DNA of 64,000 nt, taken from the NCBI GenBank assembly GCA_016802295.1, contig JAESIW010000199.1:24095-88094 (forward strand), written 5' to 3'. A program made the position numbers and the translations under genes. The DNA comes from Brachionus rotundiformis. Lineage: Eukaryota; Rotifera; Eurotatoria; Ploima; Brachionidae. Position 1 is the stretch's first letter, and each line of letters starts with the position of its first letter. The notes under the pieces were generated by a model. It was not told where the DNA came from and did no database searches. It saw only the letters and a list, made by a program, of their open reading frames with translations. Below are positions 9,059 through 23,144 of this stretch, in pieces.

Positions 9059-12000
9059 ATGAGCAAGACTTCAATAGAAGAAGGTCCTATTAAAGAGCCC
9101 GGTTTTAAAGGCTGGCTGAGTAGGCACAAAGTTTTAGTTCTGGTCATTGGTGCTACCTTAATTGTCCTAGCAACTATTGGAATAGTCCTTGGAGTTGTTT
9201 TAGGCTCGAGTGATTCGAAAAAAGATTCAATAGTTCCAGTGGAACGCGATCAAAGAATCGATTGCGTTCCATGGCTCAAAGGCGAACAAAATTTCTTAGA
9301 TGTTAAAATAGAGTGTGATAAAATAGATTACTGTGACTATGACTCAATTGATAATAACCAAAATGTACCATCATGTTTCTACCAAAAAGATAAACTTGCA
9401 TTTAATATTACCAAAAATGAATCAACAGATCTTGGTATGACATACACAATTCAGCTCCGAAATGCTCAAAAACCAAGTAAAAATCTTCGAGTGATTTTCG
9501 AATTTTTAGATGACTATGCCTTGAGATTCAAAGTTAGAATTATTGTTAAAAAAGTTAATTAATTTGGAAAATTTTTATTATTTTATAAAGATTGAAAATG
9601 CTGATCTCAAAGAATATGAAGTTCCTATTGAAATAAAAAATACAAACCGTAGAGCTAGGGATCCAAGATACGAAGTTATTGTAGACACTGATATCTTTAA
9701 TTTTAGAATCATCAGAAAAAGCACTGGCAATGTGCTGTAAGAAAAATATATCTTTTTTTAAATTGAATTTTTTAATTTTTATCTCATATTAAAAAGTTGG
9801 GATACCAGTTTGGGTCCAATTATTTTTGATAAGCTACACAAACAAATTAGTACCAAGCTGCCATCAGAAAATGTATACGGTTTTGGAGAAAATCGCCACG
9901 AAAGCTTCAAGCATAATTTAAATTTTCAAAACTGGCCAATTTGGGGCAGAGATGAGGCACCTGAAAATGTAAAGAATATTCAAAATTTTGCCATAAATAA
10001 AGCAAAATCTTTTTAAGTACAATCAAGGTAATTTGTATGCCAATCAACCATTTTATACTTGCATGGAAAATGACGGAAAGAGTCATGGTGTAGCGTTGGT
10101 CAACTCGAATGCTTTGGATTACGAGTTCAGCCCAGCTCCGGGTCTTACTTACCGAGCCACTGGAGGTGTATTGGACTTTTATATGTTTCTGGGCCCTGAA
10201 CCTGAGAATGTCATTCAGCAATTTACTGAAGTAATTAAAAAAAATAATAAGATAATAAAAAAATTTATTTTTATTTAATTAATTAAGTACTTTGGTCGGA
10301 CATTTTTTCCACCATATTGGGCCTTGGGTTTTCAAATATCGCGCTATGGGTATCTAGATCTTGACGATATGAAAAAAGTCCTGGATCGTTTTGATAAGCA
10401 TGGTATCCCATTGGATACTCAAGTAGCCGATATTGACCATTTCGATAAGCGCAAGGATTTTACCATTGATCCAGTAAATTGGAAAGGCCTGGCAGAATAT
10501 TTTGATCAGCTACATCAAAGAGGCATGAAGACTGTCCTGCTGATTGACCCTGCTCTTGTTGTCAATGAGACAGACTATTGGCCATACACAACTGGAATAC
10601 AAAATAATGTATTCATTCATTGGCCAAAGGGACAAAGTCCGGACAGAAACGAGACTGGCAGTGATATAATGCTCGGCTATGTAAATTTAAAAAAATTTTT
10701 TCTATCTTATCTTATTCAATTTGGTTAAGTGCTGGCCTCCTGCAAAAGTTGCTTATCCAGACTTTATGAGAAAATCGACCCAAAAATGGTGGGTCGACTC
10801 AATTTTGAGGCATCACCAAACGCTTAAATTCGACGGTTTATGGATTGTAAGTACAACGAATTTAAAAATAAAAATAATCAATTATTTTATTAATTAGAAA
10901 TAAAAATTAAATAATTAATTTTAAAGGATATGAACGAGCCTGCAGTTTTTGGTACTAATGAAGAACGACCATTCAACTGGCCTGTTGACAGCAAGCCCTA
11001 TTGGTCACTAAAATGTCCCAATGACGAGTATGAGACTGTTAAAACAAAATCCTCTTATTTATATGGAGCTGGTACCAAACTGTCACAAAAAACCCTTTGC
11101 ATGGTTGGTCTACAAGGTGAAAATGATGAGTACAAGCATTATGATGTGCACAATTTGTACGGGTACTATGAAAGCATACCAACTTGGGAGGCGGCCCGAA
11201 AGCTTGAAAATAAAGGCAGAGGTTTTGTCATTACCCGATCAACATTTCTAGGCGGTGGTAAATACAGTGGTCACTGGACTGGAGTATTAAAAAAAAAATA
11301 TATTTATTTACATAGAATAAAAAATTTTTTTCCAAAAGGACAACCATTCTTTATGGAGACATTTATACTATTCAATAATTGGGCTTTTTGAGTTTAATTT
11401 GTTTGGCATTTCCTATGTAGGCGCAGATATTTGCGGTTTTTGGCTCAATGCTACAAGTGAAATGTGTGCTCGCTGGTCATCTTTGGGCGCATTTTATCCA
11501 TTCTCTCGTAACCATAACAACGAGTTCAACATTCACCAAGATCCAGTATTTATTAAACTTTATTTAAGAAAAACAAAACTTTATCTAAAAATGTTATTTG
11601 TTTACAGGGTGCTTTTGAAACCGATGAAGTAGTCCGAGCTGCCAGAAATGCCTTGATAATTCGATATGAAATATTGCCCTATTATTACACATTGTTCTAT
11701 AAGTCTCATACCAAAGGTAACACAGTGATTCGACCATTGTTTCACGAGTACCCGCATGACAAAAAAACATATTCAATTGACAAGCAGTTTTTGGTAGGTC
11801 CGGCATTTTTGGTCACTCCGGTAATTGAAGAAAATCAAAACTCTGTATCCGGATATTTCCCTGCCGACAATTGGTATGAGTACAGAACTGGTAAAAAAGT
11901 AGGTTCATCTGATAATGGTACAAATTTGTTGCTGGAAGCTCCGATTGATTTTATTCCTTTGCATGTGCGAGGTGGTTTTATTTTGCCAACTCAGGAATGG

Positions 12001-15000
12001 GACTTGACCACGGAAAAAAGCCGCAAAAAACCATTTGGTCTCCTGGTCGCGCCCAACTCAGACGGTGAAGCTCAAGGTGATTTGTTCTATGATGATGGCT
12101 ATGCTGATGTGTCCGATAATAAATTTTATTATGCCACTTTTTCGCTACGTGACTCTACAATAAAATTTAATGTAGAAGTAGACAACTACAGCGAAATGGA
12201 TAATTTAGTCCTGAACACTGTTAGATTATTTGCCAAAGCACCAAGTCAAGTTAAATTTATTTTAAATGGTCAATTATTAAGTGAGGATAAAATTGAAATA
12301 GGCTCAGATGAAATTTTGTTAAAAAATTTGGGCCTAAATATGAGAAATTCATTTGAATTAGAATGGACTGATGAATCATATGCAACATTGGATCTATCAG
12401 CTACACCAGAGATTGATTGTTTACAAGATAATGAGCAAATGTGTGCCAATAAAGGGTGTGTTTATAAATCAGAAGTAGTTGGCATGCCATATTGCACCAT
12501 ACCTAGAGACAAAAGTGGATATATTGTAGCCAAATCAGGATCTGTTGATTCTGACTACGAATTGGTCAAAGCAGATGGGTTTTCTTTGTTTAACAATGAT
12601 GTTTACAATTTAAACGTGAAAGTAGAGCATGGTAGCATTATTGATTCTAATGGGAAGCGATATACAAGAATTAAGGTGGGTTACACAATATATTAATTAA
12701 TATGTCAAGTCAATAATTATTATTTTATAAATTATACCAAAAATGACCACTAATTATAAATTTAATTTCTTTTGGAATAAGCCAAAGGCTGCTTTATATT
12801 TAAAGTAAGCAATTTCAATTAAGCCTTTGATTAAATAATTTTTTTTTCAATTATCAAATAAAATTAATTAATTGATATATTAATAATTTAAAAAAGGAAA
12901 ATTTTAAATACCAAATAAATATTTTTTCTTAAAGATATATGACAAAAATGATCTAAACAGATATGAAGTGCCAGTTCCGGTTAATACACTAAGTGATGGT
13001 CAACCAAATTTAAATGTTAAAATTGAAAATTCTACCAATTCAAAGGCATATTTTGAAATAACCAACAAAGATGGTCAAATTCTGTATAAATTTCTAAAAT
13101 TTATTCAATAATAATAATAAAAATTTTATTTTAAATTAAAAAAGATTTGACACCAAAGGTACCGAGCACGGGTTCATTTATAGCAACCAATTTTTACAAA
13201 TTGTCCTGAATCTACGCGACTTCAAGAACTTGTACGGAATGGGAGAAAACACGCACTACTCATTCAAACATAAATTTAGCTACCGAAGCTGGTGGGGTGT
13301 ATTTGGTAGAGATCAGCCTCCGGGAGGAAAAACCACCAATCTGTACGGCTCTCAGCCGTTTTTTATGGCCGTAGATGAAAGGACTGGACGCGCATTTGGC
13401 ACTTTGATATTGAACAGCAATGCTCAAGAGTATGGCTTTTTACCATCCAGCTCAATCTCATACCGTACAATTGGAGGAATTCTCGATTTATACATCCTTG
13501 AAGAATCTTCACCAGAAGCTTTGATCCAGGCATATTCTTCTCTCATCGGCAAACCATATATGCCACCATATTGGTCTCTAGGGTTTCAATTGTGCCGATA
13601 TGGATACAATTCTTTGGAAAATTTGAAAGCTGCTGCTGAAAGAACTATAGAAGCGAAAATTCCCTACGATATCCAATATGCGGTAATTTTGGTTCCAAAA
13701 AAATGTCACAAATTTAAAAAATTTAAATTTAATTAATTAAACAAGGACATTGATCATTTCCGCAAGCAGCTTGACTTCACCTATGATCCTGTAAATTTCA
13801 AAGGCTTACCAGAATACATAAAAGACTTGCGTAGTCGTGGTGTTAGATTTATAATAATTTTGGATCCAGCGATTGATATGGAAGAGCCAAACTATGACAC
13901 TTATCAGAAAGGAAAAGAAATGGATATCTATATTAAGTGGCCAGAAGACCAAAACCCTCAAAAAAATGAAACTGTTGACAATAAAAATGAATACATGGTC
14001 GGCTATGTGTGGCCAGAAGGCAAGACTGTTTTTCCGGATTTTTTCCGTAATAAAACAAAACAATGGTGGATGGAACAAATAGACAATCATTACAAAAATG
14101 TGCTCACCTTTGACGGTCTTTGGATTGATATGAACGAGCCAGCTAATTTTGACACCAACAAACCAAAGCCTTGGAACTGGCCTGCTAATAGACCCGACTG
14201 GAATTTGATTTGCCCGGAGAACCAGTATGATGATCCTCCTTATGTTCCCATAATAGCCAGCTTGTATGGCAAAGATACCAGAATATCAGACAAAACTCTT
14301 TGCATGAGAGGTGTCCAAGGACAAAATAATGAGTTCATTCATTACGATGTTCATAATTTGTATGGATGGAGCCAAACTGAACCAACTTTAAAGTAAGCTA
14401 ACAAAATTTGGTCACTAAAATATTGACCTATAGACTTGCAAAAAAAATAAGCTTGATAAGTTTTTTGAACATTATTAAATATAAATATATAATAATAGCA
14501 AAAAGTTAATTAATAAAAAGAAATTATTTAATTGACTAATTAGTAAATGTGCACTATAAAAATTAATTTAAGCTATATCTAAGCTCAGTAATTAGGAAAA
14601 ATTGAAATTTTGATATTAAAAATTTTATTTTATTTTTTTAAATAATTATTTTGTTTAAAATAAAGATAATTTTTTTAGTGCCTTACGACAAACCCTTAAA
14701 ACACGATCTATAGTAATTACAAGATCAACATATCCATCATCTGGCAAATACGCAGGCCATTGGTTGGGAGACAACAATTCACTGTGGCCTCATTTGAAGT
14801 TTAACATAATTGGTCTTCTTGAATTCAATCTTTTCGGTATTCCATACATTGGTGCAGATATTTGTGGATTTTTTGGCGACGCAACTGCTGAAATGTGCAC
14901 TCGATGGATGCAAATTGGCGCTTTTAACACCTTTTACAGAAATCATAATGGCTTTAATGGAATTGACCAAGATCCTGCTGCATTGGGAAAAGACGTCGCT

Positions 15001-15811
15001 GATGCCAGTCGCAAGATAACTGAAATTCGTTATTCATTATTGCCAACATTGTATACACAATTTTACCATGTGAACCAAAATGGAGGCACTGTGATTCGAT
15101 CACTGATGCATGAATTTCCCACAGACCAGAGGGTTATGGACATTGATCGTCAATTTATGTGGGGTTCATACTTGCTAATTAGTCCTGTATTGGATAAAAA
15201 TACTCGAACAGTATTCGCGTACTTTCCCAAAACTAGATGGTTTGATTTCTATACTGGCAAAGAGATTGAATCAACTGGTAGAGTGCATGAAATAGACGCA
15301 CCGCTTGATATTCTACCATTGCATGTCAGAGGTGGAAGCATAATTGTAACTCAAGAATCCGCGGTTAACACGGAATTGAGCAGAAAAAATCCATTTGGAC
15401 TAATAATAGCACCATTGGCTCCTAATCAGACCATAAAAACTGATTTGTATTGGGATGAAGGGGATATAATTGACCCTAGTGGTAAAATGACTATTATAGA
15501 TTTTGAATTTATCATGGTATTTAATGATTAATTATCTCATTTAAAAAAAAATAAATTTTTTTTCAAAGGAGGATCAAAGATATTCTTTGAAAACAAATGC
15601 TAGACAAAAAGATTATCCACTTTTGGATTCGAATAATTTAAAATCTATTCGAATTTTCGGAGTAGATAAGTCTGTACAATCAATCATTGTAAATGGTCAG
15701 AATCACCCTGATTTTGAGCACACCCCTGATACTAATGAGCTTTTGATTAAAAATTTAAAAGTTAAATTGGATGCGGAAAATTCTAATCAAATATTTGTCA
15801 ATCTTAACTAA
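9059..15811 (+). CDS. Maltase-glucoamylase/sucrase-isomaltase-like, tandem GH31
   Basis: Brush-border type alpha-glucosidase hydrolysing terminal alpha-glucosides. Fourteen exons give about 1853 residues, the size of human MGAM: 9059-9532, 9591-9736, 9797-9968, 10018-10230, 10288-10680, 10730-10846, 10927-11283, 11339-11545, 11608-12675, 12935-13083, 13145-13682, 13746-14392, 14679-15516, 15569-15811. Order: short cytoplasmic tail, one membrane segment (about residues 29-50), trefoil domain, GH31 unit 1, a second trefoil (EIDCLQDNEQMCANKGCVYK), GH31 unit 2. Both units keep the nucleophile motif WIDMNEP (in unit 1 an intron falls between WI and D) and the acid/base region HWTGDN / HWLGDN. All exon phases chosen join in frame. 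A third GH31 gene lies at 39523. Confidence 0.93.
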
Positions 15812-16466
15812 AAATAAAAGAAATATTTATGAAATTTTAAATTTAAATTTGATAATAAATAGATAAAAAAATTTTTGAACATTTTTTATTCTAAAATTTT
15901 GTGAATTTTTCCAAGGCGCAAGAAAACTTTACAATTCCATTAGCAAAAAGGTGCAAGTATTCGAACATTTTTTAAGATTTTAAGATAATTGATCCAAGTT
16001 TATTCAGTCAACTTTAAAAATCCTAATTCCTGGTTGGTGTCCATAGTCAATTTAAAATATTTTTCACATTTATTTAGCATTTTCTAACTGGGATCATTAA
16101 AAAAAAAATTAATTTTTAAGAATTTTGATGAGATTTGTGTTTTAGTTATTAATTAAATTAAGAAAATGGACGGAAATTTTTATTTATTAAATTAAATGTC
16201 ACATGTTTAACTAGATTACAGTAATACTTACATAAATTGATATAAAATTTAAATATTTTTTAAATTAAATTTAATAAAGTTTATTAAATGTTTGTTCGAT
16301 GATTAAATATGCTTGGAAATTGTTAAAGAACCAACGAGTATATCAAAAAAGAAACAAAACTTAACACGGAAACAAATCAAAAATCATCCAAAAAAACAAT
16401 TTAAATAAATAACATGACTTGAAAAAGAATTGAAAATTAGGAAAAAAAAAAGCTCATTTAAATTTT
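15812..16466. other. Convergent intergenic spacer
   Basis: 3' flanks of the GH31 gene and the virilizer gene meet here. Only AT-rich DNA with AATAAA-like signals is seen. Confidence 0.4.
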
Positions 16467-19400
16467 TTAATTGTGGTACGGTGGTCTACCATAATTATTG
16501 CCATTTGTAAAATTTTGATTTTGGTTCATTTGACCTAGCTGATTAAAATTCTGAATTGTGACTCCTCTTCTCATTCCACCCCTCATCCTTTAACATAATA
16601 GATAATTAGATTAAATTAAATTTATTTTCTTTATTTAAATATTCAATTGTTTACATGTGCATGGAATGATTCGGGTTAGTGGCACGATTTTGCATCGATG
16701 GCGCAAATCTAAAATTATTATTGTACATTTGATTTTGTATCACGTGAATCTGTTGCTGCTGCATTTGACCAGGCGAAATTTGTGCCACATTCTCACCACC
16801 TGTATTCATATAAACACCATTCATATCATGACTACCAGTGTAGTTAAATTGAGCCCTATTCATGTCACTCTGGCCATATTGAACCCTGGTAAAAAAAAAA
16901 ACAAAAACTATAAAAATAATTTGATTCGATTTGCCAATGTTACATTTGGTTCACATTGTACTGATTTTGTATACTTGGCATCTTGAGCGATTGATTGATA
17001 AACTGACTTGAGCTTTGCTGATTTGGAGTCACCAATGGTGATTTGATTGCTGGAATAGAATTTAAATTTTTTACTTGTGGGCTAATCTGAGTGAAATTCT
17101 TTGCCTCAATGCCATCATTTATTTTAACTGTGAGCTCTTCGTAATTAAGATCGTTCAAAGAGTTGTTATGAGTTAGTTGGTTGTCATTGGAGCTGTTTAG
17201 GTTGTCACTGGCGGAGGTGTTGAGCTGTTTTTGTTGCTGTTCTATGCGGTAAAAGTCGTCCACATGCAAAGACGGAGGCCTGCTGGTGTTCTGAGGCCGG
17301 GTGCGGAACGAGTCAGTTCTGATGAGACCAGAAGTTTGAGTTGCAAGATGAGAAATGGCCGGAACACTGGTTGAATTGGTCATGTTCGTAATTGGTCTTG
17401 TGCTTGAATTGGTGTGACCGCCTCGCATAGGCGCTTTGTACCTTATGCCTGTTCTAGTGTTGATCATGTCCGGACTTTTCGACTTGACCATCTTTTCTTC
17501 CAATTCCTCCAATGGTTGGCACTGAAAGCCAATATCGTCCAGATTGGACCTCAATTTCTTGTACAACTCTTTGTCCTGCATCAATATCTCCTCGCAGGAC
17601 TTGTTCATTTCGAGATCCAAGTCGACCATTTGCTCTAGCTCGTCGACACACTCGACCTCTATTTTTCCCTCTCCAAAAAATGACAAAATTTTTCCATCCA
17701 ATTCATTTAAATATTTGATAAAACTTCTCGATTGATTGACAATTGTTTTGAACTTTTTTTTACACTCTTCTTGGTCCAATTTGGTGTGGAAAAGATCCAA
17801 ATTTTTGTCCAAATTTATGATACAGTGCAATAGGCTGCCATTGAAAGTACTTGATGACATTGAAATGGAATCTATGAGACTATCAGTGGAGTTTTTTTCA
17901 CTCCATTCGAATATGGTCCAAAGTTTGTGCCTATCACCATGCTCCATTAGTTCCACAATCAACACTTTCATGTAGCCAAAGAAACTGTTCATCATATCAA
18001 AAGCTTCGCCTAGTGACATCTCTTTTAATTTATTAGAAAGCTCATTTATAAAATTAATTAGATAGCTTAAATTGGCCAAGTGATAGTTAATTATTTCTTG
18101 TTTATTTGGCAAGTCGATCAGGCACCTCAGGCATTTGAGATCGACAGGGAGGTGAGTGAGCCTGGTCAAGCCCAAATGATCAACAAGTACTTTGGACATA
18201 AGTGATTGGTCCAAATTTTGTATGAATAAATGACTCAAGTCAAGAATGGCCTCTTGGATACGGCACAGCTCTTGGATAGCTGGTGAATTTTTTAGATTAA
18301 AATCAATTTGGTTAAAATAGCGCAATAGACTAGGCAAAAAATCCGCATAGTTCGGACTCGAGTTGACAAACAACTCGGCTGAAATGACAGGTTCGGACTG
18401 GAACAAATTTACAAGCAAATTTTTGTCTATTTCTTTGGCAAAATGGATCACAAATTTTGCCACATAAACAAACTTTTTTACCAAAAAAATTTTAAATTCA
18501 TTAATGCTTATCTGAGTAAGCTGATGACTTGGATTGTCAATGGGTGGCAACTCGACCTCATATAAAAAATCCTCTTTGGGAACTACTTCCTGCTTTCTAA
18601 ATGACTCAACTTCATTTAGATTAAAGTTTAGCTTTATTTCGCCAATTAACTCAATTAGATAATCAATAAAAATCTTAAGAAACTCTTTGCTAACTAGTTT
18701 TTTACATATGCTCAAAAAAGTCGGCCTCAATTGGACACTTAGACACATCATTTTTACCATATGTACACACGTGGAGCCTTTGGGCGCATTTTCCTCTATC
18801 AAATACTTGTAATTGTTCTCTTTGAACAACGATTTTAGCTGAAATTGTGACAATGTGCTGCTTAAACAACTATCCAATACTTCTAGGCCACTGGATTGAT
18901 TTTCTGGCTTTTTAAGAATGAACTTACCAAGTAGATCGAACATTTTTTTTGCCCTGAACTTGGAATAGACGGCAAATATTTGCACCAAATCGGAGCGAAC
19001 ATTGCGTTCTGATTGCAAAACATGTCTCAAATTGGGCATCAAGTCGAGCAAAATTTCGACCACATAAAAGTCGTCAAATTTTGCATGCTGCACTTTGAAC
19101 AAGTTGAGTATAATCACCTTGATCAACCAGACACTGGGCTCGATCAGACAAGTTAGCTTGTTAGATTTTTTTAGGTCACATTTGGTGCTATAATAAGTGA
19201 CATAGTCGTTTATGCGTGACAAAAAATTAGCCAACAAATGGGTTAAATTTCTGTTTATTAAATTGCCAAGCATTATTTTCTGGCTCAATTTGTCACATTG
19301 TCTAGTTGGTTTAAGTACATTGCGCAGCATGAGCACTTGGGTTATGTTTCCATTTAGATAATTGAGTGTTTGTGCAGGACTTTGGGCATACTTGGTCAAG

Positions 19401-21598
19401 TATTGGCTCAAATTTTTGTCTATTTGTTCCCGAAATGAGTCAATTATGAAGTTGAGGAAATTTTTGTCACCATCTTTAAAGCTGTAAAAAGGCTCCAGGA
19501 CCGAGATTATTAATTTAAGCTTGTCTATGAGCTTAAAATAGGACTTGTTTCGCTCGCCAGAGGGCTTTAGGCTGGTCATTATCAAATTATTGAATAAATG
19601 AGAGCTTTTATTGTACAATTTTTTGACCAGAGAGTAGTCTTTGGGCGCTGCAATGGTCCAGTTCATGTTTTTTGAGCACAGAGTGCACAGGACATTGGTT
19701 ATTGCGTTCATGGCATAGCATCTCAAATCGCTGTCCAAGTTATCATCTATTAGGTACTCAAAAAACTCGACCAAACTCCGGAAGTATTTGTTGTTGAAAT
19801 TTCCGTCCGGTTGGCTGAGCAGATTGGTCAAAAAGTCTGCATGTTGGTTGAGGAAAAAATTTATCTCTTGGACCGAGTCGACCATCTCAAACTGGCCAAT
19901 GCCGTGTTTGTGCTGCTTCAGACTGCTGAATTGGTCCATAAAAAGGCCTATCAAGTGCATAAAGTGCACCGAATGGCTCAGAGCTGGCATCAGGCTGGAC
20001 TCGTGCACCCAACTGCTTGCCATCGAATTAAACAGCTCAACATTATTGCGCAAATATTCAATTGGTTCAAAGCTTTTGCCATTTAGTGCACTGGGCAGAA
20101 ACAAATCGGCCATAAACCTATCTACTAAGCTATTAAACAATTTGTCATTCATTGACCAAATGGACAAGGTGTTTTTAAAAAAATTTTTTTCATCAAAAAA
20201 ATTAAAAATTTCTTTATTTAATAGTGATTTTTTGTTGGTAAATATTGGCTCTATTGTAAATAATAAAGAGTCATTAGTAATTAGATGCTGTTCTGTGTAG
20301 GCCACTATTGACTCATAGACACATTTTACTTGCTCCAGAGTGGACATGTCCAAATTGGCGCACATCAAGTCCAGTTGATTTAGGTTCTGATTAAATTGAA
20401 CTTTGAGCAAGAATCGGCCAACTGCGCTCGCCAATCTCGAGCTCATGTTGCCAATTGATTCAAATTGCTTGACCAATTTCATGTGCTCGTTGGTTGCAAA
20501 TTTTTCCATTGCTTTGGCCGAGTTAAGCACTATGCTTAACAAATTGACCAATTTGAACAGTTGATGGCAAAAACCTTGCTGCGTGTAGAACACAATTAAG
20601 TCAACAACAAGGCCAGATAGTTCCAATACTTGGTCAATTAAAAATCGCGGATGCTTTTCATGCAAATTTTTACACAACTTGAAAATTAGATTTAAATTTT
20701 TAACATCCCTGCTATTGAGCATTTGGTGTATTTGACTCTTGAAGTTTGGCAAATAGTCCAGCATGTCTTGGCTCAAATTTTCGATCAAAAATGCCAGATC
20801 AAAGTTGAGGCCGTCTAGTTTTTGGCTCTTAGGCATCTGTTTGGACTCGAGACGGAACCTAAAAGGGTCAAAAACCGGACTTACATTTTCTGGTATAGGC
20901 GGCATTTGACCAACAATGTCCATCTCGTCTGAGCCCTCGTCTAAATTGAGATAAGACTTGACTATTGACGGCTCGGTTATTTCCTCGACCTCTTCCTCAA
21001 TCTCCACACCATCTGGCTCTATTTTTGTCTCTTGGTGGTTTTCTTCTTTGGATAATTTAGGTGTGTGGTGGACTGGCTTTGAGTATGGGTGGTGTCTTTG
21101 ACTGCTTCTGATCAGAGATGGAAAGCGTCCATTTGGCAAAGAGTTGGAGACTGGTGCGCAATTGCTACTGGGCATTTGGGCAGCTGGAGCATTGGAGCTT
21201 TTTGGCATCTTGACGCCAATTACTGCAACGCTAAGCGACTTGTAGGAGCCAGCTATGACCAGCCAATCTGTGGGTATGTTCGGAGCGTAGAGGATAAAAG
21301 TGGTGTCGCGGCTGTTTTGCTGGTAGTTGAGCGAGCCCAGTTTCTCAAGGCAAGAGCTTTCGAGCTCCATTTTGTGCAAATTGTTGGTAAAAAAGTCCAA
21401 GTGGAATTTGGATGGATTTGTGGTGCCACGGTGCACGCTGCCATTTATCAGTCTAACTGGGCAATTATCTGGTATTATGCGAATCTGGTCGATTAGCACA
21501 GCATGGTCGAATTTTATGTGATCCCAGTGCAGTTCGGTGTTATGGTGACTGAAATCGTCTACGAATAGGATTTCTGGCGATTCCGGTCCGTCTGTCAT
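16467..21598 (-). CDS. VIRMA: Virilizer-like m6A methyltransferase complex subunit
   Basis: Virilizer/KIAA1429 is the large scaffold of the nuclear m6A writer complex (with WTAP, METTL3/14) and affects alternative splicing and poly(A) choice. A huge first exon 16944-21598 and two short ones, 16655-16885 and 16467-16587, join in frame to about 1668 residues (human about 1812). The N-terminus carries the conserved virilizer domain: ILFVDDFSHHNTELHWDHIKF, then DQIRIIPDNCPVRLI, FHLDFFTNNL, LGSLNYQQN, and LVIAGSYKSLSVAVIGV. An acidic linker, a long helical-repeat body and a Gln/Asn/Met-rich tail ending in GGMRRG and YGRPPYHN follow. The start at 21598 is the only ATG before this domain. It is the last gene of a long minus-strand run. 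Confidence 0.9.
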
Positions 21599-22216
21599 CT
21601 AAATTAAATTTTTATAAGCAAATACCTAAAGGAACTGTGCCATGGATTTTGCAATAGAAATAAACAATAAAGTTTTTCACTTAAGCTTTGCATGCAGTGA
21701 ATCACAAGCTTTAGAGAAGAATTTTTTGTTTGACATTTTGTTAAGTTAGTTTTGTCACGGATACTCAAAATGTCAAAATAAATCAAACCTATGGGTTAAG
21801 TAAAAATACAATTTAACATCATTTAATAGTTAAAAATTTTATCTAATATACAATTTTATTTTTTATTCTAGTACCAAAAATAATATTCTATCTCAATTTA
21901 CTTTAATTTAAATTATTGATTATTAGATTTTAATTTTTAAATGTCATAAATTATTATTATTATTATTATTCAAGGTAATCTTAACATTGGGTTCAATCAT
22001 TTCATATGAGTTATTTAAATGAAAAAAAAAAATTTTGAAAAAATATAATTTATTAAAAATTTAAAAAATTTATTTTAATATTCTTTGGAAATTAAATTCA
22101 CCAAAAATAATTAAAGCTGAATGAGATGTCAATTTTTACATGTATTCTCTACAAATGGCTTCATTTGTCTCTTTTTTGCTATAAAAAATTTATGATAAAT
22201 TTGATTTAAAAAAATT
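21599..22216. other. Intergenic, nothing recognised
   Basis: AT-rich spacer upstream of virilizer, with an (ATT)n tract at about 21951-21970. Confidence 0.4.
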
Positions 22217-22791
22217 TTATTTAATTTTATACTGGCCACTATCGGTTTTTACATTTACAACCAGGTCAAGCAATTTCTCTTTTTTTTTTCTAAAATTTTG
22301 ACTTTGTTCCAATAAAGTATCCATTTGTTGTAATATTTGGTTACCAATTTGTTTTATTTCCTCTTTATCTTTCGCCCTGCTAAGCTCGTTAATTAAATTT
22401 TGGTTCATAAGCTTTGATTTATGTGGCTGTCTTTCAGTTTTATCAAGATATGATAACTCTTAACAAAAAATTGAAATCATTTCTAAAAGCTTTAATTTCC
22501 ATCAATTACCATTTATTTTTTGGTAAAAGCCATCGTCATAGCTTATTTTTATATCATCCAATTTATTTTTCAAATCATGATTCACTTTATTAGCTTGATT
22601 TAATTTTTTGACAAGCTTAAAATAAATTTTATAGTCCTAATTAACTTTATTAACTTTAAAAACTTGAATACCTTCTTATTGTATTCTCTACATGTATAGT
22701 AGTCCAGATAGAAGCTCTTTTGGGCGTCCGTATATTCTCTATCTGTCTGGACCGCTTTGTCACAAATATAAACTACCCTAGACCCGAGCAT
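22217..22791 (-). CDS. Small coiled-coil protein, unknown function
   Basis: Three exons (22672-22791, 22510-22615, 22217-22458) join in frame to 155 residues. It begins MLGSRVVYICDKAVQTDREY; a Cys/Tyr patch (YLDYYTCREYNKK) is followed by Lys/Leu/Asn/Glu-rich helices with heptad-like spacing (LVKKLNQANKVNHDLKNKLD; IKQIGNQILQQMDTLLEQSQ). No domain is recognised. Frame continuity across two introns with good GT/AG ends makes it a real gene rather than chance frames. A subunit of a small helical complex is possible, but I do not assign one. Confidence 0.65.
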
Positions 22792-23061
22792 ACTAAAACT
22801 GAATAGATTTGAATTCTGTCAACGTTTATCTATGAACATGATATTTATATTAAAAAGGTTTTTATAAAAAATTTGAAGAATTATGCAAAAATAAGAGATT
22901 TTTGAAGAGAATTTTCTAAATTTGTTTTTTTATGTTGTAAAACAAAAAAGTTGGCTTACGGAAAAGGTAACATATGATAATTTTGTTTTATTTTAAAATC
23001 AAGAATAATTTTCCTTTTACGTAATCAATTTTTAGCTATTATTTATCTAGAAAAAATAGAC

Positions 23062-23144
23062 TGCCAGGGATGGGGATCGAACCCATGCTCACATTCGTGA
23101 ATTGGATCTTAAGTCCAACGCCTTAACCACTCGGCCACCCGGGC
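23062..23144 (-). tRNA. tRNA-Leu (TAA)
   Basis: 83 nt with a long variable arm typical of Leu. Minus strand: D arm GGCCGAGTGGTTAAGGC, anticodon loop CTTAAGA (TAA), variable arm TTCACGAATGTGAGC, T arm TGGGTTCGATCCCCA. The acceptor GCCCGGG pairs with CCCTGGC except for one C:U opposition at the fourth pair. No intron. Confidence 0.9.

Noticed and set aside
19788..20300. 170-codon plus-strand frame
   Set aside because: Antisense shadow of the virilizer coding exon.
21951..21970. (ATT)n tract as a regulatory element
   Set aside because: Short AT-rich microsatellites are common across the window and carry no evident function.
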